64,000 nt of DNA from Pseudomonas putida (GTDB lineage: Bacteria > Pseudomonadota > Gammaproteobacteria > Pseudomonadales > Pseudomonadaceae): positions 930,001 to 994,000 of the forward strand of contig NZ_CP011789.1 of assembly GCF_001636055.1 (NCBI RefSeq), in the 5' to 3' direction. This document shows, piece after piece, positions 9,221 to 18,997 of this stretch. Each line of letters begins with the position of its first letter. Within the stretch, counting starts at the first letter, position 1. The notes beneath the pieces are model-generated. The model searched no databases, was not told the DNA's origin, and saw nothing but the letters and a program-made list of their open reading frames with translations. Both the position numbers and the translations under genes were made by a program.

Positions 9221-10334
9221 TGCGGAAGGTCATCTGTTCGATGTTCATCTGAGCGGTCTGCGCCTCCTCGCGGGCCTTGAGAATGATGCCGTGATCCGGC
9301 GACTTGGCGCACACCGGGTCGGCCTTGCTGGCATCGCCAGTGAGCATGAAGGCCTGGCAGCGGCAACCGCCAAAGTCCTTTTCCTTTTCGTCGCACGAAC
9401 GGCAGGGTTCGGGCATCCAGTCGTAACCGCGAAAGCGGTTGAAGCCGAACGAGTCGTACCAGATATGCCGCAGGTCGTGGTCGCGCACGTTGGGAAACTG
9501 CACCGGCAACTGACGCGCGCCATGACAGGGCAGGGCGGTGCCGTCGGGGGTGATGGTCAGGAACAGGCTGCCCCAGCCGTTCATGCAGGCCTTGGGGCGT
9601 TCTTCATAGTAGTCGGGGGTGACGAAGATCAGTTTGCACGGATTGCCGTCGGCTTTCAGCCGTTCACGGTACTGGTTGGTGATGCGCTCGGCGCGTTCGA
9701 GCTGCTCTTTGGTCGGCAGCAAGCCCAGGCGATTGAGGTGCGCCCAGCCGTAGAACTGACAGGTGGCAAGTTCGACGAAGTCGGCTTCGAGGGCGATGCA
9801 CAGCTCGATGATGCGGTCGATCCGGTCGATGTTGTGCCGGTGGGTGACGAAGTTCAGTACCATCGGATAACCGTGGGCCTTCACCGCGCGCGCCATTTCC
9901 AGCTTCTGCGCAAAGGCCTTCTTCGAGCCGGCCAGCAGGTTGTTCACCTGTTCGTCGCTGGCCTGGAAGCTGATCTGGATATGGTCCAGACCGGCCTGCT
10001 TGAACGCGGCGATCTTCTGCTCGGTGAGGCCGATGCCGGAGGTGATCAGGTTGGTGTAGTAGCCCAGGCGCCGGGCCTCGCCGATCAGCTCGGCGAGGTC
10101 CTGGCGCACCAGCGGCTCGCCGCCGGAAAAACCGATCTGCGCCGCGCCCATTTCACGGGCCTGTGCCATCACCTCGAACCACTGTTCGGTACTCAGCTCC
10201 TTGCCCTGGGCGGCGAAGTCCAACGGGTTGGAGCAGTACGGGCACTGCAGCGGGCAGCGATAGGTCAGCTCCGCCAGCAGCCACAACGGCAGGCCGACCG
10301 GCACCTCAGGCGAGGGTGATCCAGTGTTCGGCAC
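9186..10334 (-). CDS. pqqE: PqqE, radical SAM enzyme of PQQ biosynthesis
   Basis: A radical SAM protein that makes the C-C crosslink between the Glu and Tyr side chains of PqqA bound to PqqD. The CxxxCxxC cluster motif is CPLQCPYC near residue 27. A SPASM domain with Cys-rich [21 protein letters not shown] binds auxiliary clusters. I place the start at GTG 10334 (382 aa) because GGAGGT sits 5 bases before it and the protein then begins [14 protein letters not shown]; a longer frame to 10448 would run deep into pqqD. It overlaps the end of pqqD by 29 bp. Confidence 0.95.
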   Translation of the reverse strand: MPNTGSPSPEVPVGLPLWLLAELTYRCPLQCPYCSNPLDFAAQGKELSTEQWFEVMAQAREMGAAQIGFSGGEPLVRQDLAELIGEARRLGYYTNLITSGIGLTEQKIAAFKQAGLDHIQISFQASDEQVNNLLAGSKKAFAQKLEMARAVKAHGYPMVLNFVTHRHNIDRIDRIIELCIALEADFVELATCQFYGWAHLNRLGLLPTKEQLERAERITNQYRERLKADGNPCKLIFVTPDYYEERPKACMNGWGSLFLTITPDGTALPCHGARQLPVQFPNVRDHDLRHIWYDSFGFNRFRGYDWMPEPCRSCDEKEKDFGGCRCQAFMLTGDASKADPVCAKSPDHGIILKAREEAQTAQMNIEQMTFRNERNSRVIARG

Positions 10335-10581
10335 GGGCCACCTCCATGAACTGCTCGATGTCCTCGGCCACTTCCGGGATACCGGGGAATTGCTGTTCGA
10401 GCTCAGCGATGATCGCCGCGACATCGCGTTGGCCATTGACCAGCCCACCGATCAGGCCGGCACTGTCGTTGAGCTTGATCATGCCTTCGGGGTACAGCAG
10501 CACGTGGCCCTTCTGCGCGGGTTCGTACTGGAAGCGGTAGCCGGTGCGCCAGTTCGGCACCAGTGTGCGGTCGAGACTCAT
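10306..10581 (-). CDS. pqqD: PqqD, peptide chaperone of PQQ biosynthesis
   Basis: 91 aa, the usual length. It binds the PqqA peptide and presents it to PqqE (RiPP recognition element fold). The family pattern is clear: [32 protein letters not shown], then an acidic helical C-terminus. The start overlaps the pqqC stop by the ATGA tetranucleotide, so translation is coupled. Confidence 0.96.
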   Translation of the reverse strand: MSLDRTLVPNWRTGYRFQYEPAQKGHVLLYPEGMIKLNDSAGLIGGLVNGQRDVAAIIAELEQQFPGIPEVAEDIEQFMEVARAEHWITLA

Positions 10582-11333
10582 AGTGCGATCCCCTTGTGCC
10601 AGACCCGTTCGCTTGTGACGCTGTGATAGGGCGGGCGGTTCAGTTCATAGGCCATGCTCATGGCATCGAGCATGCTCCAGAGGATATCCAGCTTGAACTG
10701 CAGGATTTCCAGCATACGCTCCTGCCCTTCGCGCGTGGTGTAGTGCTGCAGGGTAATCGCCAGGCCATGCTCTACATCGCGTCGGGCCTGGCCCAGGCGG
10801 GTGCGGAAGTACTCGTAGCCGGCCGGATCGATCCAGGGATAGTGCTGCGGCCAGCTGTCCAGGCGCGACTGGTGGATCTGCGGGGCGAACAGCTCGGTCA
10901 GCGAGCTGCTGGCCGCTTCTTGCCAGGATGCACGGCGGGCGAAGTTGACATAGGCGTCGACGGCGAAGCGCACGCCGGGCAGCACCAGCTCCTGCGAACG
11001 CAGTTGCTCCGGGTCCAGGCCCACCGCCTGGCCGAGGCGCAGCCAGGCTTCGATGCCGCCGTCCTCGCCGGGGGCGCCGTCGTGGTCGAGCAGGCGCTGG
11101 ATCCACTCGCGGCGTACTTCGCGGTCCGGGCAATTGGCCAGGATCGCGGCATCCTTCATGGGGATGTTCACCTGGTAGTAGAAGCGGTTGGCCACCCAGC
11201 CCTGGATCTGCTCGCGCGTGGCGCGGCCCTGGTACATCGCCACGTGGTAGGGGTGATGGATGTGGTAGTAGGCGCCCTTGGCGCGCAGGGCCTGCTCGAA
11301 CTCGGCAGGGGACATCGGCAGTGCGTCGCTCAT
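10578..11333 (-). CDS. pqqC: PqqC, pyrroloquinoline-quinone synthase
   Basis: 251 aa cofactor-free oxidase that performs the final ring closure and eight-electron oxidation to PQQ. Recognisable blocks are [32 protein letters not shown] and [17 protein letters not shown]. Starts 9 bp after pqqB and overlaps pqqD by 4 bp. Confidence 0.97.
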   Translation of the reverse strand: MSDALPMSPAEFEQALRAKGAYYHIHHPYHVAMYQGRATREQIQGWVANRFYYQVNIPMKDAAILANCPDREVRREWIQRLLDHDGAPGEDGGIEAWLRLGQAVGLDPEQLRSQELVLPGVRFAVDAYVNFARRASWQEAASSSLTELFAPQIHQSRLDSWPQHYPWIDPAGYEYFRTRLGQARRDVEHGLAITLQHYTTREGQERMLEILQFKLDILWSMLDAMSMAYELNRPPYHSVTSERVWHKGIAL

Positions 11334-11342
11334 CAGGCCTCC

Positions 11343-12254
11343 TTACAACTCGATGCTCATGCCATCGTAGGCGACTTCCACGCCACGGCGCTGGACTTCG
11401 GCGCGCTCTGGGGAGTCCTCGTCGAGAATCGGGTTGGTGTTGTTGATGTGGATAAGCACCTTGCGCTGGCGCCCGAAGGCATCGAGCACCTCCAGCATGC
11501 CACCGGGGCCGTTCTGGGCCAGGTGGCCCATTTCGCGGCCGGTGCGGGTGCCGACGCCGCGGCGTTGCATTTCATCGTCTTCCCACAGGGTGCCGTCGAC
11601 CAGCAGACAATCGGCGCCGTGCATCATCTGCAGCAGCTTGTCGTCGACCTGACCCAGCCCCGGCGCGTAGAACAGCTTGCCACCAGTGCGCAGGTCCTCG
11701 ACCAGCAAGCCAAGGTTGTCGCCTGGGTGCGGGTCGAAACGGTGCGGCGAGTAGGGTGGCGCCGCGCTGCGCAATGGGAAGGGCGTGAATTGCAGATCAG
11801 GGCAGGCGGGGATGACGAAGCTGCCTTGCAGCTCGATGCGATTCCACTGCAGGCCACCGTTCCAGTGGCTGAGCATGGTGAACAGCGGGAAGCCGGTGCT
11901 CAGGTCCTGGTGGACCATGTCGGTGCACCAGACCTGGTGCGGGCAGCCTTCGCGCAGGCTGAGCAGGCCGGTGGTGTGGTCGATCTGGCTGTCGAGCAGG
12001 ACGATCGCGTCGATACCGGTGTCGCGCAGGGCACGTGCCGGCTGCATCGGTGCAAAGGCCTGGAGCTGGGCGCGGATGTCGGGCGAAGCGTTGCACAGGA
12101 TCCAGTGCTCACCGTCGTCGGACAGGGCAATGGACGACTGGGTGCGTGCCGTTGCGCGCAGGCTGCCATCGCGAAAGCCCTTGCAGTTGACGCAGTTGCA
12201 GTTCCACTGGGGGAAACCGCCACCGGCGGCGGAACCGAGAATCTGGATGTACAT
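11343..12254 (-). CDS. pqqB: PqqB, metallo-hydrolase of PQQ biosynthesis
   Basis: 303 aa metallo-beta-lactamase-fold protein, reported in the literature to act as a hydroxylase on the Glu-Tyr intermediate. The N-terminus [24 protein letters not shown] is diagnostic, including the CNCVNC zinc site. HINNTNPI near the C-terminus is another family motif. It lies 72 bp downstream of pqqA behind a stem-loop. Confidence 0.97.
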   Translation of the reverse strand: MYIQILGSAAGGGFPQWNCNCVNCKGFRDGSLRATARTQSSIALSDDGEHWILCNASPDIRAQLQAFAPMQPARALRDTGIDAIVLLDSQIDHTTGLLSLREGCPHQVWCTDMVHQDLSTGFPLFTMLSHWNGGLQWNRIELQGSFVIPACPDLQFTPFPLRSAAPPYSPHRFDPHPGDNLGLLVEDLRTGGKLFYAPGLGQVDDKLLQMMHGADCLLVDGTLWEDDEMQRRGVGTRTGREMGHLAQNGPGGMLEVLDAFGRQRKVLIHINNTNPILDEDSPERAEVQRRGVEVAYDGMSIEL

Positions 12255-12285
12255 GGCTACTGTCTTGCCCCTGGTCCATGAAACG

Positions 12286-12312
12286 AAAACGCCCCGGCGG
12301 GCCGAGGCGTTG
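12286..12312 (-). terminator. Attenuating stem-loop between pqqA and pqqB
   Basis: Read on the minus strand, AACGCCTCGGC and GCCGGGGCGTT form a nearly perfect stem followed by TTCGTTT. It lies about 15 bp after the pqqA stop. A partial terminator here would explain the high pqqA to pqqB transcript ratio known in several bacteria (inference for this strain). Confidence 0.65.
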
Positions 12313-12326
12313 CACTGCAGCGCTGC

Positions 12327-12404
12327 TTAGCGGCTGGCGAAGTACATGGTGACTTCGAAGCCGATGCGCAGGTCGGTGTAAGCGGGTTTGGTCCAGGTGG
12401 TCAT
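12327..12404 (-). CDS. pqqA: PqqA, precursor peptide of PQQ
   Basis: 25-codon gene encoding a ribosomal peptide that ends ...[15 protein letters not shown]. The two residues that become PQQ are Glu17 and Tyr21 in the strictly conserved EVTMY core. The ATG is preceded by GGAAGGAGTTCGACC, a strong ribosome binding site. The AT-rich 167-bp gap to pqqF probably holds its own promoter; TAAGAT on the minus strand near 12494-12499 is a possible -10. Confidence 0.97.
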
Positions 12405-12571
12405 GGTCGAACTCCTTCCGGATGGTGTGGGTGGATGTCAGCTATCTACTTTGGTGCCGCCTGAGTCAGGAGGTTCCATTGGCTGAGATTGCGCTATCTT
12501 ACAAGAAAAATTTGTACCGAAAGGTTAATTCTTCGAAAAGCGCCCTTGCAGTACAGGTAACAATCCTCGCC

Positions 12572-14905
12572 TCAGACAGAGAGAATTTGCTCAATGCGCG
12601 CATCCGGTGCTTCGCTGGTGGCCAGGCATAGCCAGCCGTGCTCGGCGTCCAGAAGGCGTTTCACCAGATCGTCCAGTATTGGCTGGTCTGTCCTGAGAAT
12701 AGACCTGCGCAGATGGGAAAGGTCTGTCGGCTCTGTAGCCAGATATGTCTGCCAGGCCCATTCGGCGACTTCCGCATTGGCCATCGCCGGCTCCTCGAAC
12801 TGCGCGGCCAGGGCCCTTACGGCGGCGGGGTCGAACGTGACGCCGTCGGCCAACAGGCTGAGCAGGTGTTCGAGAATCTGGCCGGGCGTTGCCTGTGGCG
12901 ATTGCACACCGAACAGCAGGCCGCCTTGGCCTTCTATCTGACGAAAGGCGCTGAACACGGCATAGCCCAGTTGCAGTTCGACCCGCAGGCGCTGGTAAAC
13001 CGGCCCTTGCAGCGCTTGCGCCAGTACCCGACCTGCGCCTTCATCGTGTGCGGGAACCGGGCAGAACAGCAGCAGCGCATGCTCGCTGCCGCCCGTGGGG
13101 TGATGCAGCCAGCGTCGGGCCGGCAACGACCGGGAGGCCGGCGGTGGCGTCTCCGGCAACCCCGGTGCATGTGCCAATACCGCGCCGAGGGCCGCTTGCG
13201 CTGCGCCATCGAAGCCGATGGCGAGGCCGTGTCGAGGCGCGCTGGCCCAGATCTGCCCAAGCATTGTCAGGTCCAGCAGGCAGGCTGGCTGTGGCTGTAT
13301 GGTTGCCTCGCGCAGGTGATCGGGCAGCGCCTTGAGCAGTGCCCTGATCGGGATGTGCGCTGGCTCGGCGGGCGCAGGTGTGTTCAGCAAGTGGGGTGCA
13401 GGGTGGCGCAGGTGTTCCAAGGCCAGGTCGAGGGTGCGGATTACCGCGCCAGACGTGCCCGCACAGCGCAGTTGCCAGTGTTCGCCAATGAGAGAGAAGT
13501 CCAGTTGCAGCGAGGCGCGGCGGGCGCGTTCGCGCAGTGGTTGCAGCGCTTGTGACAACACTGCGTGAAAGCGCTCGCGCAGGGGTGAGGCGATACGCCA
13601 GCGTAGATACAGCGTTGCGAGGCCTCGCTCGACCGGCAGGATGTCGCTGACGGTCAGATCATCCGGCAGCGCTGCGCATCCAACCGGGAGGTCGGCGATC
13701 AGCAGGGGCTCATCGTGCGGTTGCTGCCATTGGCCCTGCTCACCGCTCGGCAGATCATCGAGCAGTGCCTTGAAGGCTTTCAGTGCCTGGGCATCCAGCG
13801 CTTCGAACGGCCGCTGGGCACTGTCCCGACGGGCGAGTTCAAGTGCGCTGGCTGCTTGCTTGCGACTGTGTTGAAGGCGCTCGAACTCGTTGTTGAGCGC
13901 TGCGGCGTCCAGGCGCCGCAACGCGCCGAACCAGCCGTGCAGCAGTGCGCGAACCTCGGCTGGCGGGGCGTCCGGCTGCAGTTGCAGGCGGATGTGCCAG
14001 AGCAACTGGCCGGCAAAGGCATACAGCGAATCGCTGTGAACCTCCTGGAGCCAGCCGCGTTGGCGCAGGGCATCGAGCCAGCCGCCTGGGCGGCTGTCGT
14101 TCAGGCAGGCCTGCAGCAGGTCCAGGGCCTGCTCGGCACCTGGCGGAAGGTGCTCGTGGGCGAACAGCAAGTCAAGGCCGCCTCTGGAGGCTTCGAGCTC
14201 GATCAAGGGGGTATCGAGCAAGGGGGCGGGAGGTGTTTGTGCTTGCATTTCGCCCGCCCTGAACAGGCTGCCGAACTGCCGGCCCAGTGCTTCGAGCTGC
14301 ATCAGCGATTGCGGCCCGCACAGGCTCAGATGGATCTGCCCACCGCGATAGAAGCGAGCATGGAAGTCGCCCAGCGCGCGCTGGAAAGCCGGGTCCTGCA
14401 ACGCCAGGCTGTACCGGTTGCCTGCGTGGAACCCGCTCAAGGGATGATGTGGCGATACGCATTGCAACAGCCTGAACTGGCGTTGCGCCTCGGCATTGCG
14501 TGACCAGGCGATGAACTCCGCATGGATCACTTCACGCTCGCGGTGCTGGCGTGCCAGGCTCAGGTCCGGTTCGGCGAGCATCTGGCACAGGCGCTCCAGC
14601 GCTGAGCCCAGGGCCGAGACGGGCACTTCGAAGAAAAAATCGGTGGTGCGTTCGCGGGTACTGGCATTGACCTGGCCGCCGAACGCCTGGACATGCCGCA
14701 TCAGGCCGTCTTCCAGTGGGAAGCGCGCGGTGCCGAGGAACAGCAGGTGCTCGAGAAAGTGCGCTATGCCCGGCCACCTCGCCGGAGCGTCATGACTGCC
14801 GGCATGGACCCTCAAGGCGGCGGCGGCGCGCTTGAGGCGCGGGGCGTGGCGCAGGGTCAGGCGCAGGCCGTTGGGCAGGGTGAGTGTGTTGAAAGCGTCG
14901 GTCAT
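12572..14905 (-). CDS. pqqF: PqqF, M16 zinc peptidase
   Basis: 777 aa M16 (insulysin-like) metallopeptidase thought to cut the crosslinked PqqA. The inverted zinc motif HxxEH is HFLEH at residues 49-53, with a downstream EVIHAEF supplying the third ligand. Two M16 repeats are visible, the second without the motif. It is the first gene of the cluster, upstream of pqqA, as in other pseudomonads. Confidence 0.95.
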   Translation of the reverse strand: MTDAFNTLTLPNGLRLTLRHAPRLKRAAAALRVHAGSHDAPARWPGIAHFLEHLLFLGTARFPLEDGLMRHVQAFGGQVNASTRERTTDFFFEVPVSALGSALERLCQMLAEPDLSLARQHREREVIHAEFIAWSRNAEAQRQFRLLQCVSPHHPLSGFHAGNRYSLALQDPAFQRALGDFHARFYRGGQIHLSLCGPQSLMQLEALGRQFGSLFRAGEMQAQTPPAPLLDTPLIELEASRGGLDLLFAHEHLPPGAEQALDLLQACLNDSRPGGWLDALRQRGWLQEVHSDSLYAFAGQLLWHIRLQLQPDAPPAEVRALLHGWFGALRRLDAAALNNEFERLQHSRKQAASALELARRDSAQRPFEALDAQALKAFKALLDDLPSGEQGQWQQPHDEPLLIADLPVGCAALPDDLTVSDILPVERGLATLYLRWRIASPLRERFHAVLSQALQPLRERARRASLQLDFSLIGEHWQLRCAGTSGAVIRTLDLALEHLRHPAPHLLNTPAPAEPAHIPIRALLKALPDHLREATIQPQPACLLDLTMLGQIWASAPRHGLAIGFDGAAQAALGAVLAHAPGLPETPPPASRSLPARRWLHHPTGGSEHALLLFCPVPAHDEGAGRVLAQALQGPVYQRLRVELQLGYAVFSAFRQIEGQGGLLFGVQSPQATPGQILEHLLSLLADGVTFDPAAVRALAAQFEEPAMANAEVAEWAWQTYLATEPTDLSHLRRSILRTDQPILDDLVKRLLDAEHGWLCLATSEAPDARIEQILSV

Positions 14906-14959
14906 GGAGCGATGCTAGCGCATTTACGGCGGCCGGGCCGGTGCCATCTGCCAAGGTGC

Positions 14960-14990
14960 CGATTTCACCGGTGAACCCGCTCCTTTCCCG
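14960..14990. repeat. REP-like palindrome between pqqF and davA
   Basis: TTCACCGGTGAA (14964-14975) is a 12-bp palindrome followed by CCCGCTCCTT, which resembles half of the P. putida REP consensus. It sits between two leftward transcripts. Confidence 0.4.
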
Positions 14991-14996
14991 TCGGCT

Positions 14997-15791
14997 TTAA
15001 TCCTGACCGCGATGAAGATCCCGCCGCAGGTCCGCAAGATATGGAAACGCCTCACGCCCCTTCACCACCCGTTCGTGCTCAAGGTCGGCCAGCAATTGGC
15101 ATTCCTCGCGTCCGGCCATGGCCAGCAGGCTGCCGTCCGGGCCGATGATGCTGCTCTGCCCGCAATACTGGATCTCACCCTCAGCCCCGCAGTAGTTGGC
15201 GTATACCAGATAGCACTGGTTCTCCTGCGCCCGCGAGCGCACCGTCACCTGGCAGACGAAGTCGTAGGGCGTCATGTTCGCGGTCGGCACCAGGATCAGC
15301 TCGGCGCCTTCAAGCGCCAGGCGCCGGGCGTTCTCGGGGAATTCGATGTCGTAGCAGATCAGCAGACCCAGCTTCCAGCCATCGAGCTCGACCACCGGAA
15401 AATGGTTGGCGCCCGGGCTGAACATCGAGCGGTCCAGCTCGCCGTACAGGTGGGTCTTGCGGTAGTTGCACAGGCTGCGGCCGTGGGCGTCTATCAGTTG
15501 CACGCTGTTGTGAATCGAGCCGTCCTCGGCCCGCTCCGGGTAGCCATAGACGATGGCGATGCGCTGCGCCTGGGCAATCTCCACCACCGCCATGGCCGAC
15601 GGTCCGTCTTCGGGTTCGGCCAGGCGCTGCACCGCTTCGGCGCCGATGTTGTAGCCGCTGAGGTACATCTCCGGGCACACCAGCAGTTGCGCGCCCCGCG
15701 CTGCCGCCAGTTGTGCCTGGTGCTGCAGGCGTTCTAGATTGCCGGGCACGTCCAGTGGCCTGGGCGCTCCCTGGAACAGGGCGATGCGCAT
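14997..15791 (-). CDS. davA: 5-aminopentanamidase (delta-aminovaleramidase)
   Basis: 264 aa nitrilase-superfamily amidase that hydrolyses 5-aminopentanamide to 5-aminovalerate in lysine degradation. The Glu-Lys-Cys triad is seen as LLVCPEMYLSGYNIG (Glu), NYRKTHLYGELD (Lys) and LLICYDIEFPENAR (Cys). It starts 15 bp after davB. The substrate call comes mainly from this adjacency to a lysine 2-monooxygenase-type flavoprotein, as known in P. putida. Confidence 0.93.
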   Translation of the reverse strand: MRIALFQGAPRPLDVPGNLERLQHQAQLAAARGAQLLVCPEMYLSGYNIGAEAVQRLAEPEDGPSAMAVVEIAQAQRIAIVYGYPERAEDGSIHNSVQLIDAHGRSLCNYRKTHLYGELDRSMFSPGANHFPVVELDGWKLGLLICYDIEFPENARRLALEGAELILVPTANMTPYDFVCQVTVRSRAQENQCYLVYANYCGAEGEIQYCGQSSIIGPDGSLLAMAGREECQLLADLEHERVVKGREAFPYLADLRRDLHRGQD

Positions 15792-15806
15792 GAGCGCCTC
15801 CTCGTC

Positions 15807-17489
15807 TCAGTCAGGCAGGGCGATAGGGCCGATCTCGTGGAACACGTCGCCCGGCCCGGGATTGTCCGCATGGGTCTTGCCGCCGAAGTGGTTCATGATA
15901 CCCCACACCGCATTCAGCGACGTTTGCACCGCGCCTTCGACCCAGGCCGGGGTCCAGGACACGTCGTCGCCAGCAATGAAGATGCCGCGCTGCTCGGGGG
16001 GCAGGTCCTGTTGCATGAAGTGCGCGTACATGCGCTGGTTGTAGCGGTAGTGACCTGGCAGCGCACCTTTGAAGGCGCCGAGGAAGTAGGGGTCGGCCTC
16101 CCAGGAGATGGTGATCGGGTCGCCGATGATGTGCCCCGCGATGTCGGTTTTCGGGTAGATCTTCTTCAGCGCATCCAGGGCAAGCTGCACGCGTTTCTCG
16201 GTCGGATGCGGCAGCATCTTCAGCGCATCGCTCATCCATGCGTACGACAGGCAGATCACTCCCGGCTTGTCGTCGCCGTTGTCGAACAGGTAGGTGCCGC
16301 GGGTCAGGCGATCGGTGAGCGTCATGCTCAGCAGGTCGCGGCCGGTCTGCGGATCCTTGTCCTTCCAGAACGGGCGATCGACCATGACGAAGGTCTTCGA
16401 CGACTGCATGTAGCGGGTGCGGTCCAGGGCCATCCACATCTTCTGCGAGAACAGCGACTCTTCGCAGTCGATCTGGGTGGTCAGCAGCCAGCTCTGGCAG
16501 GTGGTGAGCACGGCGGCGTAGTGGCGGGTGTCGCCATAGTTGTCGGTAACCGCCAGGCGGCCATCGCTGGCGCGGGCGATGCGCTTGACCCCGGCCCGCG
16601 GCGCGCCGCCGTGCAGCGAGCGAAGACTGGTGCCGGCCGGCCAGTGCGCAGTGCTGTCCGGCACATGCCGCCAGATGCCCTGCGGCACTTGCTCCACACC
16701 TCCGACCACCAGGTGCTGGTGATCGTCGCAGTTGGTCATGACCACGCGGAAGATTTCCAGCATCGAGTTGGGGAAGTCCGAATCCCAGCCGCCGGTGCCG
16801 AAACCGACCTGGCCGAACACTTCCCGGTGTTGGAAGCTCAGCTTGGCGAAGGCTTTGGAGGTGGCGACGAAATCGTAGAAGGTGCGGTCGTCCCACAACG
16901 GCACCAGGGTATCCCACAGGGCCTTCAGGCGCGGCACGTCGCGCTCGCGGATGGCCTGCTGAATCTCGCCGAAGCGTGCGCCGTCCTCCAGTGCATCGGC
17001 CCAGGCTTCGGCCACCTCGTGGAACAGGGCCGGCAGGTCGGCGGCTTTCTCGGCGTAGTAGGTCTGGCCTTCGAGATCGATCACCGTGCTGCCCGACGCC
17101 GGGGTCAGCGGGTTGGGGAAGGGTTTCGTTTCCAGGCCGAGCTTGTCGACATAGTGGTAGAACGCGGTGGACGATACCGGGAAGCGCATGCCGCCCAGTT
17201 CGGCGACGATACCGTCGGTGCCGTTGAAGGCTTGCGAGCGCAGGCGCCCGCCGAGCTTCGAGGCTTCGTAGACGACCGGCTTGAGGCCCAGCTTCATCAG
17301 CTCGTAGGCCGCCACCAGCCCAGCGATGCCGGCACCGACGATCGCCACTTCTTCGCCATGCCTTTGCGCGGGAATGCTGCCAAGGCCTGCGGGATGCTCG
17401 AGCCAGTCATCGAAGGCGAAGGGAAAATCAGGGCCGAAGATGGTGACCGGCGGCTTGCCGTCGACGGGGTGGCGGTTTTTCTTGTTCAT
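15807..17489 (-). CDS. davB: L-lysine 2-monooxygenase
   Basis: 560 aa FAD-dependent amine oxidase/monooxygenase that decarboxylates L-lysine to 5-aminopentanamide. The FAD-binding Rossmann motif is VAIVGAGIAGLVAAYEL (GxGxxG at residues 52-57) and the C-terminal FAD block GIFIAGDDVSWTPAWVEGA is present. The family includes tryptophan 2-monooxygenase, so older annotations use that name; the davA partner favours lysine. The 165-bp gap to the lrp-type gene holds repeated GATATG sites. Confidence 0.93.
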   Translation of the reverse strand: MNKKNRHPVDGKPPVTIFGPDFPFAFDDWLEHPAGLGSIPAQRHGEEVAIVGAGIAGLVAAYELMKLGLKPVVYEASKLGGRLRSQAFNGTDGIVAELGGMRFPVSSTAFYHYVDKLGLETKPFPNPLTPASGSTVIDLEGQTYYAEKAADLPALFHEVAEAWADALEDGARFGEIQQAIRERDVPRLKALWDTLVPLWDDRTFYDFVATSKAFAKLSFQHREVFGQVGFGTGGWDSDFPNSMLEIFRVVMTNCDDHQHLVVGGVEQVPQGIWRHVPDSTAHWPAGTSLRSLHGGAPRAGVKRIARASDGRLAVTDNYGDTRHYAAVLTTCQSWLLTTQIDCEESLFSQKMWMALDRTRYMQSSKTFVMVDRPFWKDKDPQTGRDLLSMTLTDRLTRGTYLFDNGDDKPGVICLSYAWMSDALKMLPHPTEKRVQLALDALKKIYPKTDIAGHIIGDPITISWEADPYFLGAFKGALPGHYRYNQRMYAHFMQQDLPPEQRGIFIAGDDVSWTPAWVEGAVQTSLNAVWGIMNHFGGKTHADNPGPGDVFHEIGPIALPD

Positions 17490-17596
17490 CTGATGACCTT
17501 GCCAGAGCGGCTGCGCTGAGAGCGGAGCCTGAGTATAGGAAATGCGTGGCGGTCATTTTATGAAGCGTGGCGTTCGTAATTAAGAGCAATAGTGGC

Positions 17597-17625
17597 GTCG
17601 ATATGCAGGCTGATATGTCGATATG
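17597..17625. promoter_or_regulatory. GATATG repeat cluster upstream of davB
   Basis: GTCGATATG occurs at 17597-17605 and 17617-17625, exactly 20 bp apart (two helical turns), with a third GATATG at 17612-17617 between them. This spacing fits a cooperatively bound activator such as the adjacent Lrp/AsnC protein. The site lies about 110-140 bp before the davB start. Confidence 0.5.
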
Positions 17626-17654
17626 ACGATCAGGGTTTGCATTATGACAAACGC

Positions 17655-18116
17655 CTATCCAGGCTGCCCGCGATCCACCTTGCTGCTCAGGATGATCGAG
17701 GTGGTGGTCTTTTCCACCCCTTCCAGGCTGCCAATCTGGTCGAGCAACTGGTCCAGCTGTTCCGGTGAGTCACTGAGCAGCCAGGCAACGTAGTCGAACT
17801 CGCCACTCACCGCGCACAGCTGCTGTACCTGCCCCATCGCCGACAGGCGGCGCACCACTTCGCGCCCTGATCGTGGTTGCACCGTGATGCCGACATAGGC
17901 CTGCAGACCACCCCCGACCAGGCGCTGGCCCAGGCGCACGCCGTAGCCGGTGATCACCTTGTGCTTTTCCAGGCGCGCCAGGCGCGACGTGACGGTGGTG
18001 CGGGCGATGCCCAGTTGGCGTGCGAGGGTAGCGACGTTTTCGCGGGCGTTGATCTGCAGCAGGGCAATGAGCTGACGATCGATTTCGTCGAGGGCGATGG
18101 CGCGGGAGTCCGGCAT
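17655..18116 (-). CDS. Lrp/AsnC-family transcriptional regulator
   Basis: 153 aa. The N-terminal helix-turn-helix is LDEIDRQLIALLQINARENVATLARQLGIARTTVTSRLARLEKH and the C-terminal RAM/AsnC effector-binding domain follows. I use ATG 18116 (MPDSRAIALD) rather than the upstream TTG at 18131. It is co-oriented with davB-davA, so control of lysine catabolism is the natural guess. Confidence 0.92.
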   Translation of the reverse strand: MPDSRAIALDEIDRQLIALLQINARENVATLARQLGIARTTVTSRLARLEKHKVITGYGVRLGQRLVGGGLQAYVGITVQPRSGREVVRRLSAMGQVQQLCAVSGEFDYVAWLLSDSPEQLDQLLDQIGSLEGVEKTTTSIILSSKVDRGQPG

Positions 18117-18263
18117 GACAAATCTCTGCAATGGGTGCGCTAGCCTAGCCAGACCTGGGCTCGGGCGGCAAGATGAGCCGTTCGCACGATGATGGCAAAA
18201 TGATTAAATCGATTTCACTTCTGTCCTTGAGCGGGTGCGTATTATGATGCGGCACTTGGTATT

Positions 18264-18278
18264 TGATAATCATTCTCG
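18264..18278. promoter_or_regulatory. Fur-box-like site before the GT25 gene
   Basis: TGATAAT-C-ATTCTCG fits the 7-1-7 Fur model (TGATAAT-N-ATTATCA) at 12 of 14 positions. It lies about 50 bp before the ATG at 18327. Confidence 0.5.
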
Positions 18279-18326
18279 CTAAAGAATTGACGCCAGAAAT
18301 CCCCTCTGCCTAGCTGTAGGTGCCAC

Positions 18327-18977
18327 GTGTCCAGCCTGTTCAAGTTCGACGTCGATGCGGCGTTCTGTGTTTCCTTGCGCGATCGGCAGGACAGCCGCGA
18401 GCGCTTCATGCGGGAAGTGGGCAGCAGGATTGGCAATCCACTGGTCTTCCACCTCAGGGACAAGGACATCAACCCGATTCGGGGCCACTACGAGTCCCAT
18501 CGCGCCTTGGCGCTGATGGCCCTGGAGCACGGCTGGCAGCGCATCCTGATTTTCGAGGACGATGCCAAGCCCTACGACTGGCGTGCCACGTCGATCAACT
18601 GGATCAACCGCTTCATCGCCACCCGGCCGTTCGAGAGCCTGCACCTGGGCTATACCATGGGCCGCACCTGGCTGACCTGGTTTCCATTCATCGCCCGTGG
18701 GCGGGTCAGTGCACCGCATGCCTACATCCTTTCCCAGGAAGGCTGTCGAGTGCTGGTTGCCGCGCCTTACGACGGTAGAACGCTGGACAGCCTGTTCAAG
18801 CGACGGATCAAGCAGCACTGCGCCTACCCGATGCTGTTCCGCCGCATCAGCACTGCCGCCTCCCAGGATGCGCGTGTCGCCCAGCATGAGGAGGCGCAGT
18901 GGCAGCAGAACTGGGGGCGCCACCTGCGCTCGCCGCTGAAGTATTTCTGGAAAACCTTGTTACGCTGGGGCTTTTGA
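18327..18977 (+). CDS. Glycosyltransferase family 25 (LPS-type)
   Basis: 216 aa. GT25 enzymes add sugars, often beta-linked galactose, to lipooligosaccharide or similar acceptors in the cytoplasm. The family pattern is present: FCVSLRDRQDSRERFMREV, then GHYESHRALALMALEHGWQRILIFEDDAKP, where EDD is the metal-binding DxD-like motif, and SAPHAYILSQEGC. It is followed after 20 bp by a hexapeptide acetyltransferase gene. A Fur-box-like site lies upstream. Confidence 0.85.
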   Translation: MSSLFKFDVDAAFCVSLRDRQDSRERFMREVGSRIGNPLVFHLRDKDINPIRGHYESHRALALMALEHGWQRILIFEDDAKPYDWRATSINWINRFIATRPFESLHLGYTMGRTWLTWFPFIARGRVSAPHAYILSQEGCRVLVAAPYDGRTLDSLFKRRIKQHCAYPMLFRRISTAASQDARVAQHEEAQWQQNWGRHLRSPLKYFWKTLLRWGF

Positions 18978-18997
18978 TAGCGCAGGGGAAACCGGCA

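Noticed and set aside
9186..10448. Longer pqqE start at 10448
   Set aside because: The extension overlaps pqqD heavily and is Ser/Pro-rich low-complexity; GTG 10334 has an ideal GGAGGT upstream.
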